Source: Acidobacteriota bacterium (GTDB lineage Bacteria > Acidobacteriota > Thermoanaerobaculia > Multivoradales > Multivoraceae). From it: a DNA stretch of 64,000 nt. The translations under genes and the position numbers were made by a program. Numbering within the stretch: the first letter of the stretch is position 1; each line of letters begins with the position of its first letter. The notes below the pieces were generated by a model that was given only the letters and a program-made list of their open reading frames with translations, was not told where the DNA came from and searched no databases. Location: positions 69,501-133,500 of the forward strand of contig JAPPCR010000005.1 of assembly GCA_028875725.1 (NCBI GenBank), given 5' to 3'. Positions 9,662-19,681 of the stretch are shown piece by piece.

Positions 9662-10261
9662 CTACCGCCAGGGTCGGCGCGGGGGCTCGCGGATCCGGCG
9701 GAGCATCCGGCGACGCCGGTTGTCCGGGTCGGCCGGATCGTTCGAGAACAGGCGCATCATGTCGCCGTCGCGGGCGAAGCGGTAGCGGCGTGCCGGCTTC
9801 CTGCCGTTGAGCCCCTTGGCGGTGCTCTTCGCGTAGGTCCAGAGCTGGACGTCCGGGTCATCGATGTCGCGATGCTCCTCCCATTCCGTCTTCTCCGGGT
9901 CGCCGAACAGGATGTAGACCATGCCACGATCCGTGCGCCGGCCGAGCCGGCCGGATTCCGAGTAGCGCTTGTCCGCCTCGGACGCGCGGAGGTCGAACTG
10001 CCGCCGCAGACCGGAGTCGCGGCGGCTCCAGAACTCGTCGACGAAGGCGGCGGCCTCCTCGTCCGACTCCAGAAGGAGATAGAGGGTCCGTTCCTCCTCG
10101 TCGGCAAGCTGCCCCACGGGGCCGACCAGCCAGCTCGTGTACCCGGGGCCCAGGAGAGGATTGATCAGGTCGTCCGGATGGAGCCGCTCGAGGCTCTCGG
10201 CGGCCTGGGCGCTGCCGGCGGTCAGAACGCCGAACGCAAGAGCCAGGCCGAGCCGCCGCAC
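9662..10261 (-). CDS. GWxTD domain-containing exported protein
   Basis: A 199-residue protein with a GTG start one base after the folE stop. Residues 1-20 are a signal peptide (LGLALAFGVLTAGSAQA, cleavage after AQA). The rest carries the GWxTD-domain pattern: YTSWLVGPVGQLADEEERTL, then ESDEEAAAFVDEFWSRRD and GRRTDRGMVYILFGDP. GWxTD proteins are common in Acidobacteriota and Bacteroidota, usually secreted and of unknown biochemical role. The C-terminal 25 residues are strongly basic (RRRRMLRRIREPPRRPWR). The domain assignment is good; the function is unknown. Confidence 0.82.
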   Translation of the reverse strand: MRRLGLALAFGVLTAGSAQAAESLERLHPDDLINPLLGPGYTSWLVGPVGQLADEEERTLYLLLESDEEAAAFVDEFWSRRDSGLRRQFDLRASEADKRYSESGRLGRRTDRGMVYILFGDPEKTEWEEHRDIDDPDVQLWTYAKSTAKGLNGRKPARRYRFARDGDMMRLFSNDPADPDNRRRRMLRRIREPPRRPWR

Positions 10262-10262
10262 G

Positions 10263-10889
10263 TCACCGTCCCTTCAGCAGGTCCAGGAACTCTTCCCGAA
10301 TCGGGCGTTCATGGAAGATGCCGCGAAGCGCCGACGTCACCGTCATGACGCCGGACTTCTCGACCCCGCGCATCTCGACGCAGAGGTGCCGGGCCTCGAT
10401 CACGACCATCGCGCCGCGGACCCGCAGTTCGTCATCCAGGAAGCTCACGACCTGCTCGGTGAGCCGCTCCTGGAGCTGCGGCCGCTTGGCGTAGAACTCC
10501 AGGATGCGCGCGAACTTGGACAGGCCCAGGATCTTGTCGCCGGGAACGTAGGCGATGTGCGCGTGACCGTAGAAGGGCACGAGATGGTGGGAACACATGG
10601 AGTAGAACGGGATGTCCTTCTCCATCACCATCGCCTGGTAGTTCTCGTCGTTGGGAAAGGTCGTGACCCGCGGCTTGGTGCCCTGGTCCATCCCCCGGAA
10701 CATCTCCAGGTACATGCGGGCCACTCGCTCATGGGTGGTCTTCAGATTGGGGTCGTCGAGATCGAGACCGAGCTCGATCAGCATCGCGCGGACGCGCTCC
10801 GCGAGGCGGGCCACCCGCTCCGGATCGAGGTCCCTCCGCGGACCAACTTCGTGGGTCGAGAACTGCTCGACCGGCTCCAGCATTCGCAT
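10263..10889 (-). CDS. folE: GTP cyclohydrolase I
   Basis: A 208-residue protein with the zinc-binding and catalytic motifs of FolE: SMCSHHLVPFYGHAHIAYVP (Cys and two His), GLSKFARI, and EARHLCVEMRGV with the second zinc cysteine. It converts GTP to 7,8-dihydroneopterin triphosphate, the first step to folate, biopterin and queuosine precursors. All zinc ligands are present, so it is the Zn-dependent type IA. It is co-directional with the GWxTD gene (one-base gap). A 6-pyruvoyl-tetrahydropterin synthase homologue lies 650 bases away on the other strand and could use its product. Confidence 0.97.
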   Translation of the reverse strand: MRMLEPVEQFSTHEVGPRRDLDPERVARLAERVRAMLIELGLDLDDPNLKTTHERVARMYLEMFRGMDQGTKPRVTTFPNDENYQAMVMEKDIPFYSMCSHHLVPFYGHAHIAYVPGDKILGLSKFARILEFYAKRPQLQERLTEQVVSFLDDELRVRGAMVVIEARHLCVEMRGVEKSGVMTVTSALRGIFHERPIREEFLDLLKGR

Positions 10890-10945
10890 CGGCGCATGCT
10901 ACCGTAGTCGCTCGCAGTCACAGACAACAACCGGGACGGAATCCG

Positions 10946-11173
10946 ATGAGCCGAGTCACGATCGAATACTGCGTGATGTGAAACTACCGCCCCCGAGCCG
11001 CCGGTCTGGCGGCTCAGTTGAAGGAGCGGTTCGACCTCGACACCGAACTCGTCGACGGCGGCGGCGGCGTCTTCGAGGTCGCCCTCGACGGCCGCCCCGT
11101 CTTCTCGAAGAAAGAGCTCGGTCGCTTCCCCGACAACGGCGAAGTCGAGCACGCCGTCGCCGAGCTGCTGTAG
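10946..11173 (+). CDS. SelW/Rdx-family selenoprotein with in-frame UGA (Sec12)
   Basis: Read with UGA at 10979-10981 as selenocysteine, this is a complete 75-residue Rdx (SelW/SelT/SelH) protein: CVMU at residues 9-12 replaces the family redox CxxC. It is followed by NYRPRA and then by GGGGVFEVALDG, VFSKKELGRFP and a helical tail ending at TAG. All downstream family motifs are intact, so a stop at codon 12 is very unlikely. A perfect 8-bp hairpin with loop GGUCU lies 13 bases after the UGA (see separate entry). Predicted role: small thioredoxin-fold cytoplasmic redox protein. It is divergent from folE (56-base gap); a GGGACGGA stretch precedes the ATG. Incorporation needs SelA/SelB/SelD/tRNA-Sec, none of which is in this window. 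Confidence 0.9.
10979..11015 (+). promoter_or_regulatory. Bacterial SECIS-like recoding element (UGA plus hairpin)
   Basis: The UGA at 10979-10981 is followed after 13 bases by GAGCCGCC (10995-11002), loop GGTCT (11003-11007) and GGCGGCTC (11008-11015), an uninterrupted eight-pair stem. The loop starts 21 bases after the UGA, within the range described for bSECIS elements. Its GGUCU sequence is the same as in the apical loop known from Escherichia coli fdhF, recognised by SelB. The hairpin is fully inside the coding region, as bacterial elements are. Confidence 0.85.
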
Positions 11174-11206
11174 CGACACGGCTGCGGCGCAGCGACGGAG
11201 GAAGAA

Positions 11207-11390
11207 CCCGTCCGCTGGGGCGTTCCGGGGGAGGGTTCCCAGCGGCCGCTCGCGCTCTCTGGGTTGTGGGAAGGACGGCGCTCGCTTCGGTCGGCGGCGC
11301 TTCACATCGGCGTCAGTGACTGGACCGGCGGAGGAAGTCACTTGCCTCCAGCCCGCTGGGAACCCTCCCCCGGAACGCCGGGCGGACGGG
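11207..11390 (-). repeat. Inverted-repeat intergenic element, copy 1 (184 bp)
   Basis: A perfect 27-bp inverted repeat (11219-11245 against 11353-11379) is extended after a short bulge by nine more pairs (11207-11215 against 11382-11390). It encloses a 107-base interior. The interior, read on the minus strand, shares blocks with copy 2 at 39473: GCTGGAG.CAAG at its start, GTGAAGCGC and CGACCGAAGCGAGC in the middle, GCGAGCG near the end. An internal stem AGTGAC/GTCACT can also form. It sits 33 bases after the selenoprotein gene. The remaining 148 bases up to the next start show nothing I can name. Confidence 0.8.
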
Positions 11391-11538
11391 TCGTCGTTGC
11401 CGATCGGCCAAGCTGATGGCGCATCACTGCGCGTCAGCCTGGGGATAGTGGGGACCCCAGAGCAGAGCTGTCCAGATCGCTGGGTGTCGGTGCGCCGGTC
11501 TGCCGGCATCCGGTTCCTCAGGACGCTACGATCGGGCC

Positions 11539-12057
11539 GTGTCCGGCACCTACTCGTTGCAGCTCGGCAAAGAGGACTTCAAGTTCTCGGCGGCTCACTT
11601 CACCGTGTTTTCGGCGGACGAGGCGGAGGCGCTTCATGGGCACAACTACCGGGTGAGCGTGGAACTGAGCGGGTCCGGGGTGGACGGGCTCGAGTTCCTG
11701 GTGCCGGTCGCCGCGGCGAAGCGGGATATCCGGGCGCAGTGCGCGGCACTGGACGAGAAGGTCCTGCTGCCGGCGGAGTGCCCGCATCTTGAACTCGGGC
11801 AAGGTGACACCGTGACGGCGACCTTCGGGCAGCGGCAATACGAGTTCCCCTCATCGGAGGTCGTCCTGCTGCCCGTGGCGAACGTGACCGTCGAGGCGCT
11901 GGCCCGATTGCTCTGGCAACGCCTGGCGGACCGATGGGGCTCCCTTCACGATCGCGTGGAAACACTCGAAGTCATCGTGGCTGAAACCCGGGGCCAGGGC
12001 GCCAGCTACCGGCGCGACCTGCAGGAGCATCGCTTTGAAGACGCAGTTCGATCCTGA
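11539..12057 (+). CDS. 6-pyruvoyl-tetrahydropterin synthase / QueD superfamily protein
   Basis: A 172-residue protein, GTG start. FKFSAAHF near residue 14 and LHGHNYRVSV near residue 33 supply the three zinc histidines of the PTPS/QueD fold, and VNVTVEAL-type and ETRGQGASY segments complete it. The catalytic cysteine usually four positions before HGH is absent (the sequence is ADEAEALHGH). The protein is also longer than most QueD (about 120 residues). It may use dihydroneopterin triphosphate from the nearby folE, but whether it makes 6-pyruvoyl- or 6-carboxy-tetrahydropterin, or something else, is open. Confidence 0.78.
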   Translation: MSGTYSLQLGKEDFKFSAAHFTVFSADEAEALHGHNYRVSVELSGSGVDGLEFLVPVAAAKRDIRAQCAALDEKVLLPAECPHLELGQGDTVTATFGQRQYEFPSSEVVLLPVANVTVEALARLLWQRLADRWGSLHDRVETLEVIVAETRGQGASYRRDLQEHRFEDAVRS

Positions 12058-12469
12058 CGAAAGCCAGGTAACGACCCTCCGTGGACTCGATCCCGAGGCC
12101 CCCGTTGCCGCGCTCAACCTCTTCCAGTTCAACGACCGCGCGCGGTACGTTCCCGGCGACGAGGAGTACGGCACCGAAGCAGCCGAAGTCTCCGGCCAGG
12201 AGGCCTTCCAGCGATACGTAGCCGCCGCGGGCCAGGTTCTTGCCGACCTGGGAGGCCACGTAGCGTTCACCACAATGGTCGATCAGGTGATGATCGGGCC
12301 CTCCGACCCCCAGTGGCATGTCGCGGCCATCATGGTCTTTCCAACCCGCCGGGCCTTCATCGAGATGACGATGAACCCCGAGTTCCAGGCCGCATCCCGG
12401 CACAGGAAGGCCGGCCTGGCGAACCACTACCAGGTGCATCTGAACGGTGCGCCGTGGGTGGAGGAGTAG
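12035..12469 (+). CDS. DUF1330-like dimeric alpha/beta-barrel protein
   Basis: A 144-residue protein, probably from a TTG that overlaps the preceding gene by 23 bases. The pattern VAALNLFQFNDRARY, SGQEAFQRYVAAAG, HVAAIMVFPTRRAFIEMTMNPEF and HRKAGLANHYQ follows DUF1330/EthD-type ferredoxin-like proteins. In those, R-x-A-Y and the Y/F...M..P pairs line a small pocket. No enzymatic role is established for the family. Coupling to the PTPS homologue suggests a shared pathway; this is inference. Confidence 0.7.
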   Translation: MKTQFDPDESQVTTLRGLDPEAPVAALNLFQFNDRARYVPGDEEYGTEAAEVSGQEAFQRYVAAAGQVLADLGGHVAFTTMVDQVMIGPSDPQWHVAAIMVFPTRRAFIEMTMNPEFQAASRHRKAGLANHYQVHLNGAPWVEE

Positions 12470-12495
12470 TCAGCCCCAGCCGACGCGAACGGGTA

Positions 12496-13881
12496 TCACC
12501 GACGCCGTCGCAACTGCGCCACGGTTTCGATGTGGGCCGTCTGCGGGAAGACGTCGAAGAAGGAGATGGACTCGAGGTCGAAGTCGCGGGTCAGGTCGCC
12601 GAGGTCGCGGGCGAGAGTGGCGGGGTCGCAGGAGACGTAGGTCAGGCGGCGAGGCGCCGCGTTCAGGAGGGCGCTGCGGACCTTTCGCGCCAGGCCGCCG
12701 CGGGGCGGATCGACCAGCACCCGGTCGAGGCCGGATTCCAGACCGGGACCGCCGCGCCGCCGGTCGACCCAGCTCTCGACCGCCGACCGTTCGACGCGGC
12801 AGTGGCGAAGACCGTTGCGGCGCAGGTTGTTCCGCGCGTAGCGGGCGGCCACCGACTCGCCTTCCACGGCCGTGACGGACCCGTACCGGTCGGCGAGTCC
12901 AGCGGTGAAGAAGCCTACGCCGGCGTAGAGCTCCACGGCGGCGTCGCCCTCGAAGGGCCCGACTGCCGACAGCAGCAGCGACTCCAGGAGCCCGCCGTGG
13001 GCCTGGAAGAAGCAACGGGCGTCGTAGCTGAGCTTCCTGCCCAGCAGGTCGATCTCGACATCGCCGCCCGGCAGTCCGTCAACAGGCGGCGCCGCCACGA
13101 CCGGGCTGTCCGGCTCCAGGCCGGCCGCCGCCAGACTCAGGCGGCTCGGCAGCTTCTTCGAAGCGGCAGCCGGGTCGCCAGGCAGCGAGGACAAACCGCG
13201 CAGCTCGTTCTCGAGAGCCGGAGCGAGCACCGGGCAGCGGTCGACGAGGACCAGGTCGTGACTGCGACGCCGCCGGAAACCGACGCCGACGGACCCCTCG
13301 GAACGCGCGTCCCCCTCCGAACGTCTGGCAAGGTGGACCTGAGTGCGCAGCCGGTAACCCCACGTCCTCTCGCCGACCGGCTCCTCGAGGCGGCACGCGG
13401 CAAGCTGGGCCGGGTCGATGCCGCCCAGCCGGCGCAACGTCTCCCTTGCAGCCGCCGCCTTCAGTCCCAACTGCGCCGCGTCCTCGATGTGCTGGAGCTG
13501 GCAGCCGCCGCAACGCTCGTAGAACGGACACGGCGCCTCTCGCCGCAGCGGCCCCGGGGTCTTCACCTCTTCGATCTCCGCGCGGGCGTAGCTCGGGCGG
13601 CGCTCGGTGATCCTGACCTCGACCACATCGCCAGGGGCGGCCCGCGGGACGAAGACCGGCATCCCGCGCCACCGCGCGAGGCCGTCGCCGCCGAGCACGA
13701 GCTTCTCGATGGTCAGTTCAAGGCGATTGATGCCGGCAAGGGCCGCCAGCGCTTCCAGGCGTTCGGCCGACAGGGGCCGCTTCCGGGGAGTCGGCTCAGT
13801 CGTGGTCGTGGTCGTGGCCGTGGCCGCCGCCGGTGTGGCGCCGCCCGTGTTCCCAGGCCGGATCCCGGCGCGCGAACTCAT
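12496..13881 (-). CDS. rlmD: 23S rRNA (uracil-5-)-methyltransferase, RlmD/TrmA family
   Basis: A 461-residue protein: an N-terminal TRAM domain, a [4Fe-4S] cysteine set (CPFYERCGGCQLQHI), the SAM fold, DPPRGGL and the catalytic-cysteine motif SCDPATLARD near the C-terminus. It methylates uracil C5 in rRNA (U1939 or U747 in E. coli terms). The start is uncertain: no ATG/GTG/TTG exists close to the TRAM domain. The ATG at 13881 forces an 86-base overlap with the small gene upstream, giving a low-complexity Ala/Thr leader read from that gene's His-rich tail. A non-standard start just before the TRAM domain is possible. Confidence 0.92.
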   Translation of the reverse strand: MSSRAGIRPGNTGGATPAAATATTTTTTEPTPRKRPLSAERLEALAALAGINRLELTIEKLVLGGDGLARWRGMPVFVPRAAPGDVVEVRITERRPSYARAEIEEVKTPGPLRREAPCPFYERCGGCQLQHIEDAAQLGLKAAAARETLRRLGGIDPAQLAACRLEEPVGERTWGYRLRTQVHLARRSEGDARSEGSVGVGFRRRRSHDLVLVDRCPVLAPALENELRGLSSLPGDPAAASKKLPSRLSLAAAGLEPDSPVVAAPPVDGLPGGDVEIDLLGRKLSYDARCFFQAHGGLLESLLLSAVGPFEGDAAVELYAGVGFFTAGLADRYGSVTAVEGESVAARYARNNLRRNGLRHCRVERSAVESWVDRRRGGPGLESGLDRVLVDPPRGGLARKVRSALLNAAPRRLTYVSCDPATLARDLGDLTRDFDLESISFFDVFPQTAHIETVAQLRRRR

Positions 13882-14050
13882 CGAGCTCGCGCGGCACTTC
13901 GACCAGAGTCCGGCTGCGTTCCGGGTCGCAGACATCGTTCTCGCACTCGTAGACGTAGACGTTCCAGTCGTCGCGAGGGCGGTAGGCGCAGAGCGTCTGG
14001 TAGGTGTTGCAGTAGCCGCACTTGATCGAGAGGTTGCGGATGTTGATCAC
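13796..14050 (-). CDS. Small CxxC, His-rich tail protein of unknown function
   Basis: An 84-residue protein: MINIRNLSIKCGYCNTY opens with a CxxC, and two more cysteines (YECENDVC) follow 20-25 residues on, giving a probable four-Cys zinc ribbon. The tail is HTGGGHGHDHDHD, a metal-binding-like stretch. It is placed between tlpA and rlmD, co-directional; its last 86 bases also encode the presumed leader of RlmD in another frame. I do not recognise a named family. Metal binding is inferred from composition. Confidence 0.65.
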   Translation of the reverse strand: MINIRNLSIKCGYCNTYQTLCAYRPRDDWNVYVYECENDVCDPERSRTLVEVPRELDEFARRDPAWEHGRRHTGGGHGHDHDHD

Positions 14051-14098
14051 GACGCGATGGCCCTCCCGGTTCGCGGGAACCGCTGCCTGCCCCGGGCC

Positions 14099-14650
14099 TC
14101 AGCCGGTCGCGGACGCGAGCGCCTCCTCGATCGCGTTGCGAACCACGCTGGCCCCGGTGATGCCGATCGAGATGTAGGAGACGTCGCCCCGAGGGTCCAG
14201 CACCAGGAGGGTCGGCAGGGCGTAGAGTCCCGCGGCGCCCATCACCTCGTCTTCGGGGTCCAGGAGCACCGGGTAGCTGAACGGTGTCTTCTCGACGTAG
14301 CCGCGGACCGTTTCCAGGTCCTCCCCGCTGTTCAGGGCGAGGAAGGACACACCCCGGCCGGCGTACTCCTCGCGCAGCCGCTCGAGGATCTCCGCCTGGA
14401 CAACGCAGGGCTTGCACCAGGACGCCCACATGTCGACCACGACGACGTCGCCCCGCAAGTCCGGCGGACCCAGCCGCGACCCGTCCAGCGTGTCCAACTG
14501 GAAGCTGGTCAGGATCGGATCGAGTTCCGACACCTCCGGCGGCTCGCCACCCGCGAGGATGCTCGACACGAGGAAGCCGAAAACCGCCACGAGGACCGCC
14601 CCGGCCACGCCCAAGCCGACCAGCAGGCCGACCGCCAACCGTCTTGTCAT
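14099..14650 (-). CDS. TlpA-like membrane-anchored thioredoxin
   Basis: A 183-residue protein with an N-terminal signal anchor (about residues 5-30, LAVGLLVGLGVAGAVLVAVFG). The periplasmic thioredoxin fold has active site WASWCKPC and the cis-Pro region ALPTLLVLD. Such proteins reduce or shuffle disulfides, for example in cytochrome c maturation. Length and architecture are normal for the TlpA/ResA group. No cytochrome biogenesis genes are adjacent, so the client is unknown. Confidence 0.9.
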   Translation of the reverse strand: MTRRLAVGLLVGLGVAGAVLVAVFGFLVSSILAGGEPPEVSELDPILTSFQLDTLDGSRLGPPDLRGDVVVVDMWASWCKPCVVQAEILERLREEYAGRGVSFLALNSGEDLETVRGYVEKTPFSYPVLLDPEDEVMGAAGLYALPTLLVLDPRGDVSYISIGITGASVVRNAIEEALASATG

Positions 14651-14676
14651 GCCGGCAGACTAGCAGCCGGCCCGGA

Positions 14677-17553
<2,877 letters not shown>

Positions 17554-17695
17554 CTGCTCCCTCCCTGGTCGACACGGTCCCGACGCGGTCCCGTGCGCAT
17601 AAGCGGTGAATGCCGAACTGTAGCTCAGAACGCCCCTTCGGCGCAAGCAGAATCGCCGCAAAAACCACTTCATGTAGCGCCAGGAGCCTCCGGTG

Positions 17696-17732
17696 GCCAC
17701 TAGATATGGGCATTCATCCGTCTATAGCGCCT
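17696..17732 (-). promoter_or_regulatory. Possible NrdR-box pair upstream of nrdJ
   Basis: GCCACTAGATATGGGC (17696-17711) resembles the NrdR palindrome (ACAC-TA-ATAT-GTGT-like core). About 21 bases (two helical turns) further is a weaker match, TCCGTCTATAGCGCCT. They lie 140-180 bases upstream of the nrdJ start and 77-113 bases before the divergent mutase gene. The match is partial and the second half poor; treat as a lead only. Confidence 0.3.
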
Positions 17733-17808
17733 AATCGATAAATGCGGAGCACCTTCGGAGAGAAGCACTGGATCCTGCGGATTCGAGGCGGCGATAAGCT
17801 CCTCTGCC

Positions 17809-19377
17809 GTGACCAGGAACCGCGCCACGAGTTCGGGTATCGATCTGCCGCCGTTCTTTGAGCCGGACGACCTGCCGGGGGAGAACGGGGCTCAAGCCGC
17901 GCCCGGCGAGTTCCCGTTCACGCGCGGCCTCTACCAGGACATGTACCGCAAGCGACTGTGGACGATGCGCCAGTACGCCGGCTACGCCAGCGCCACCGAG
18001 TCGAACCGCCGGTACCGCTACCTCCTGGAGCAGGGCACGACCGGCCTCTCGGTGGCCTTCGATCTCCCTACCCAGATCGGCTACGACTCGGATGCCCGGG
18101 CCGCCCGCGGCGAGGTGGGGCGCGTCGGTGTCGCGATCGACAGCGTCGAGGACATGAGGACCCTGTTCGACGGCATCCCGCTCGGTCAGGTCACGACCTC
18201 GATGACGATCAACTCGACGGCGTCGATCCTCCTCTCCATGTATCTGGCGGTCGCGGAGGAGCAGGGTACGCCCTGGGGAAACGTCGGCGGTACGGTCCAG
18301 AACGACATCCTGAAGGAGTACATCGCCCGCGGCACCCACATCTACCCGCCGCCCCACTCCCTGCGCCTGGTCACCGACCTGATCGTCTTCTGCTCCGAGC
18401 ACGTTCCGCGCTGGAATCCCGTTTCGATCTCGGGTTACCACATCCGCGAAGCGGGCTCCACCGCCGCCCAGGAGATCGCCTTCACCCTCGCCAACGCCCT
18501 CTGCTACGTGGACCTGGTGCTGGCGCGCGGGCTCGAGATCGACAGCTTCGCCCCGCGGCTCTCCTTCTTCTTCAACGCCCACAACAACTTCCTCGAGGAA
18601 GTCGCCAAGTTCCGGGCCGCCCGCCGCCTCTGGGCCGAGCTCGTCCGCGAGCGCTACGAACCGCGCAACGAACGCTCTTGCTGGCTGCGCTTCCATACCC
18701 AGACCGGCGGCTCGACCCTGACCGCGCAGCAACCCGAGAACAACGTCGCCCGGGTCGCGATTCAGGCGTTGGCCGCCGTCTGCGGAGGCACCCAGTCGCT
18801 GCACACGAACGGGGCCGACGAAGCCCTCGGTCTGCCGACCGAGACCTCCGCGCGGGTGGCGCTGCGCAGCCAGCAGATCGTGGCTCACGAGACGGGGGTC
18901 GCCGACGTCGCCGATCCGCTCGGCGGCTCGTGGGCGATCGAGGCGCTCACCGGGGAACTCGCGGCCAAGGCCCGCAGCATGATCGAGCAGATCGAAGAGC
19001 TCGGCGGCGCCGCCCAGGCGATCGAGTCGGGCTACCAGCAAAACGAAATCGCCAACGCCGCCTACCGCCACCAGTTGGCGGTCGAGGCCAGGGACGAGGT
19101 GATCGTCGGCGTCAACGCCTACACCCAGGAGGAAGACGAGGAGGCGACGTTCCTCGCCGTCGACCCGGCCGCCGAAGCCCGGCAGGTCGAGCGGGTCCGA
19201 AAGGTCCGCGAGCAACGCGACGCGAGTGCGGCGACGGCCGCCCTCGACCGGCTGCGGCAGGCGGCAGCGGGCGAAGACAACCTGGTTCCCCGCATCCTCG
19301 ACTGCGTCCGGCGGCGCGCAACGCTCGGCGAGATCTCGGATCGCCTGCGCACGGTCTGGGGCGAGTACGAAAAATGA
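17809..19377 (+). CDS. Methylmalonyl-CoA mutase, catalytic (large) subunit without B12 domain
   Basis: A 522-residue protein from a [38 protein letters not shown], and [16 protein letters not shown] are the TIM-barrel signatures of the mutase, and [17 protein letters not shown] lies in the substrate region. The protein ends at the barrel's C-terminal linker (VWGEYEK) and lacks the cobalamin-binding DxHxxG domain. It must therefore pair with a separately encoded small subunit, which is not in the window. It converts methylmalonyl-CoA to succinyl-CoA. The epimerase and MeaB chaperone lie at 25617-27079. An isobutyryl-CoA mutase specificity is possible but less likely given those neighbours. Confidence 0.92.
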   Translation: MTRNRATSSGIDLPPFFEPDDLPGENGAQAAPGEFPFTRGLYQDMYRKRLWTMRQYAGYASATESNRRYRYLLEQGTTGLSVAFDLPTQIGYDSDARAARGEVGRVGVAIDSVEDMRTLFDGIPLGQVTTSMTINSTASILLSMYLAVAEEQGTPWGNVGGTVQNDILKEYIARGTHIYPPPHSLRLVTDLIVFCSEHVPRWNPVSISGYHIREAGSTAAQEIAFTLANALCYVDLVLARGLEIDSFAPRLSFFFNAHNNFLEEVAKFRAARRLWAELVRERYEPRNERSCWLRFHTQTGGSTLTAQQPENNVARVAIQALAAVCGGTQSLHTNGADEALGLPTETSARVALRSQQIVAHETGVADVADPLGGSWAIEALTGELAAKARSMIEQIEELGGAAQAIESGYQQNEIANAAYRHQLAVEARDEVIVGVNAYTQEEDEEATFLAVDPAAEARQVERVRKVREQRDASAATAALDRLRQAAAGEDNLVPRILDCVRRRATLGEISDRLRTVWGEYEK

Positions 19378-19401
19378 GCCTGCGATACGAGGGGTGAGCC
19401 G

Positions 19402-19674
19402 GTGAAGTCGGCCTACGAGAGGGCGCTCGAGAAGCTCGAGAACCGGGGCATCGCGGCGCCCCGGCAGGACGCCCTGGACGAAGACCAGCGGCGGCGGATC
19501 GAAGACGCCCGCAGCCGCCACCAGGCGAAGGTGGCCGAACTCGAGATCCTCCACCGCAAAAACCTCGCCGCGGACCCGGCCAAGCGGCTCGAGGAGGAAG
19601 AGAACTACCGCGTCGAGCTGCGGCGTCTCGCCGAGCGCCTGGAGAGCGAGGTCGAGCGCATCCGCCGCGGCTGA
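19402..19674 (+). CDS. Small coiled-coil protein of unknown function
   Basis: A 90-residue protein, GTG start 24 bases after the mutase stop, preceded by GAGGGGTGAG. The sequence is almost entirely charged helix (SAYERALEKLENRG at the N-terminus, then heptad-like LEEEENYRVELRRLAERLE). No enzymatic motif, no membrane segment. Similar short proteins occur in several soil phyla without assigned function. It is co-directional with the mutase and probably co-transcribed; a role in the mutase complex is only a possibility. Confidence 0.7.
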   Translation: MKSAYERALEKLENRGIAAPRQDALDEDQRRRIEDARSRHQAKVAELEILHRKNLAADPAKRLEEEENYRVELRRLAERLESEVERIRRG

Positions 19675-19681
19675 AGCCGGG

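Noticed and set aside
10946..10981. The UGA at codon 12 as a true stop or a nonsense mutation in a pseudogene
   Set aside because: All conserved motifs after the UGA are intact, the residue replaced is exactly the redox position, and a bSECIS-like hairpin follows at the right distance.
17554..17808. Cobalamin riboswitch upstream of nrdJ, and upstream of metH
   Set aside because: No B12-box-like sequence was found, and the gap before metH (87 bases) is too short for one.
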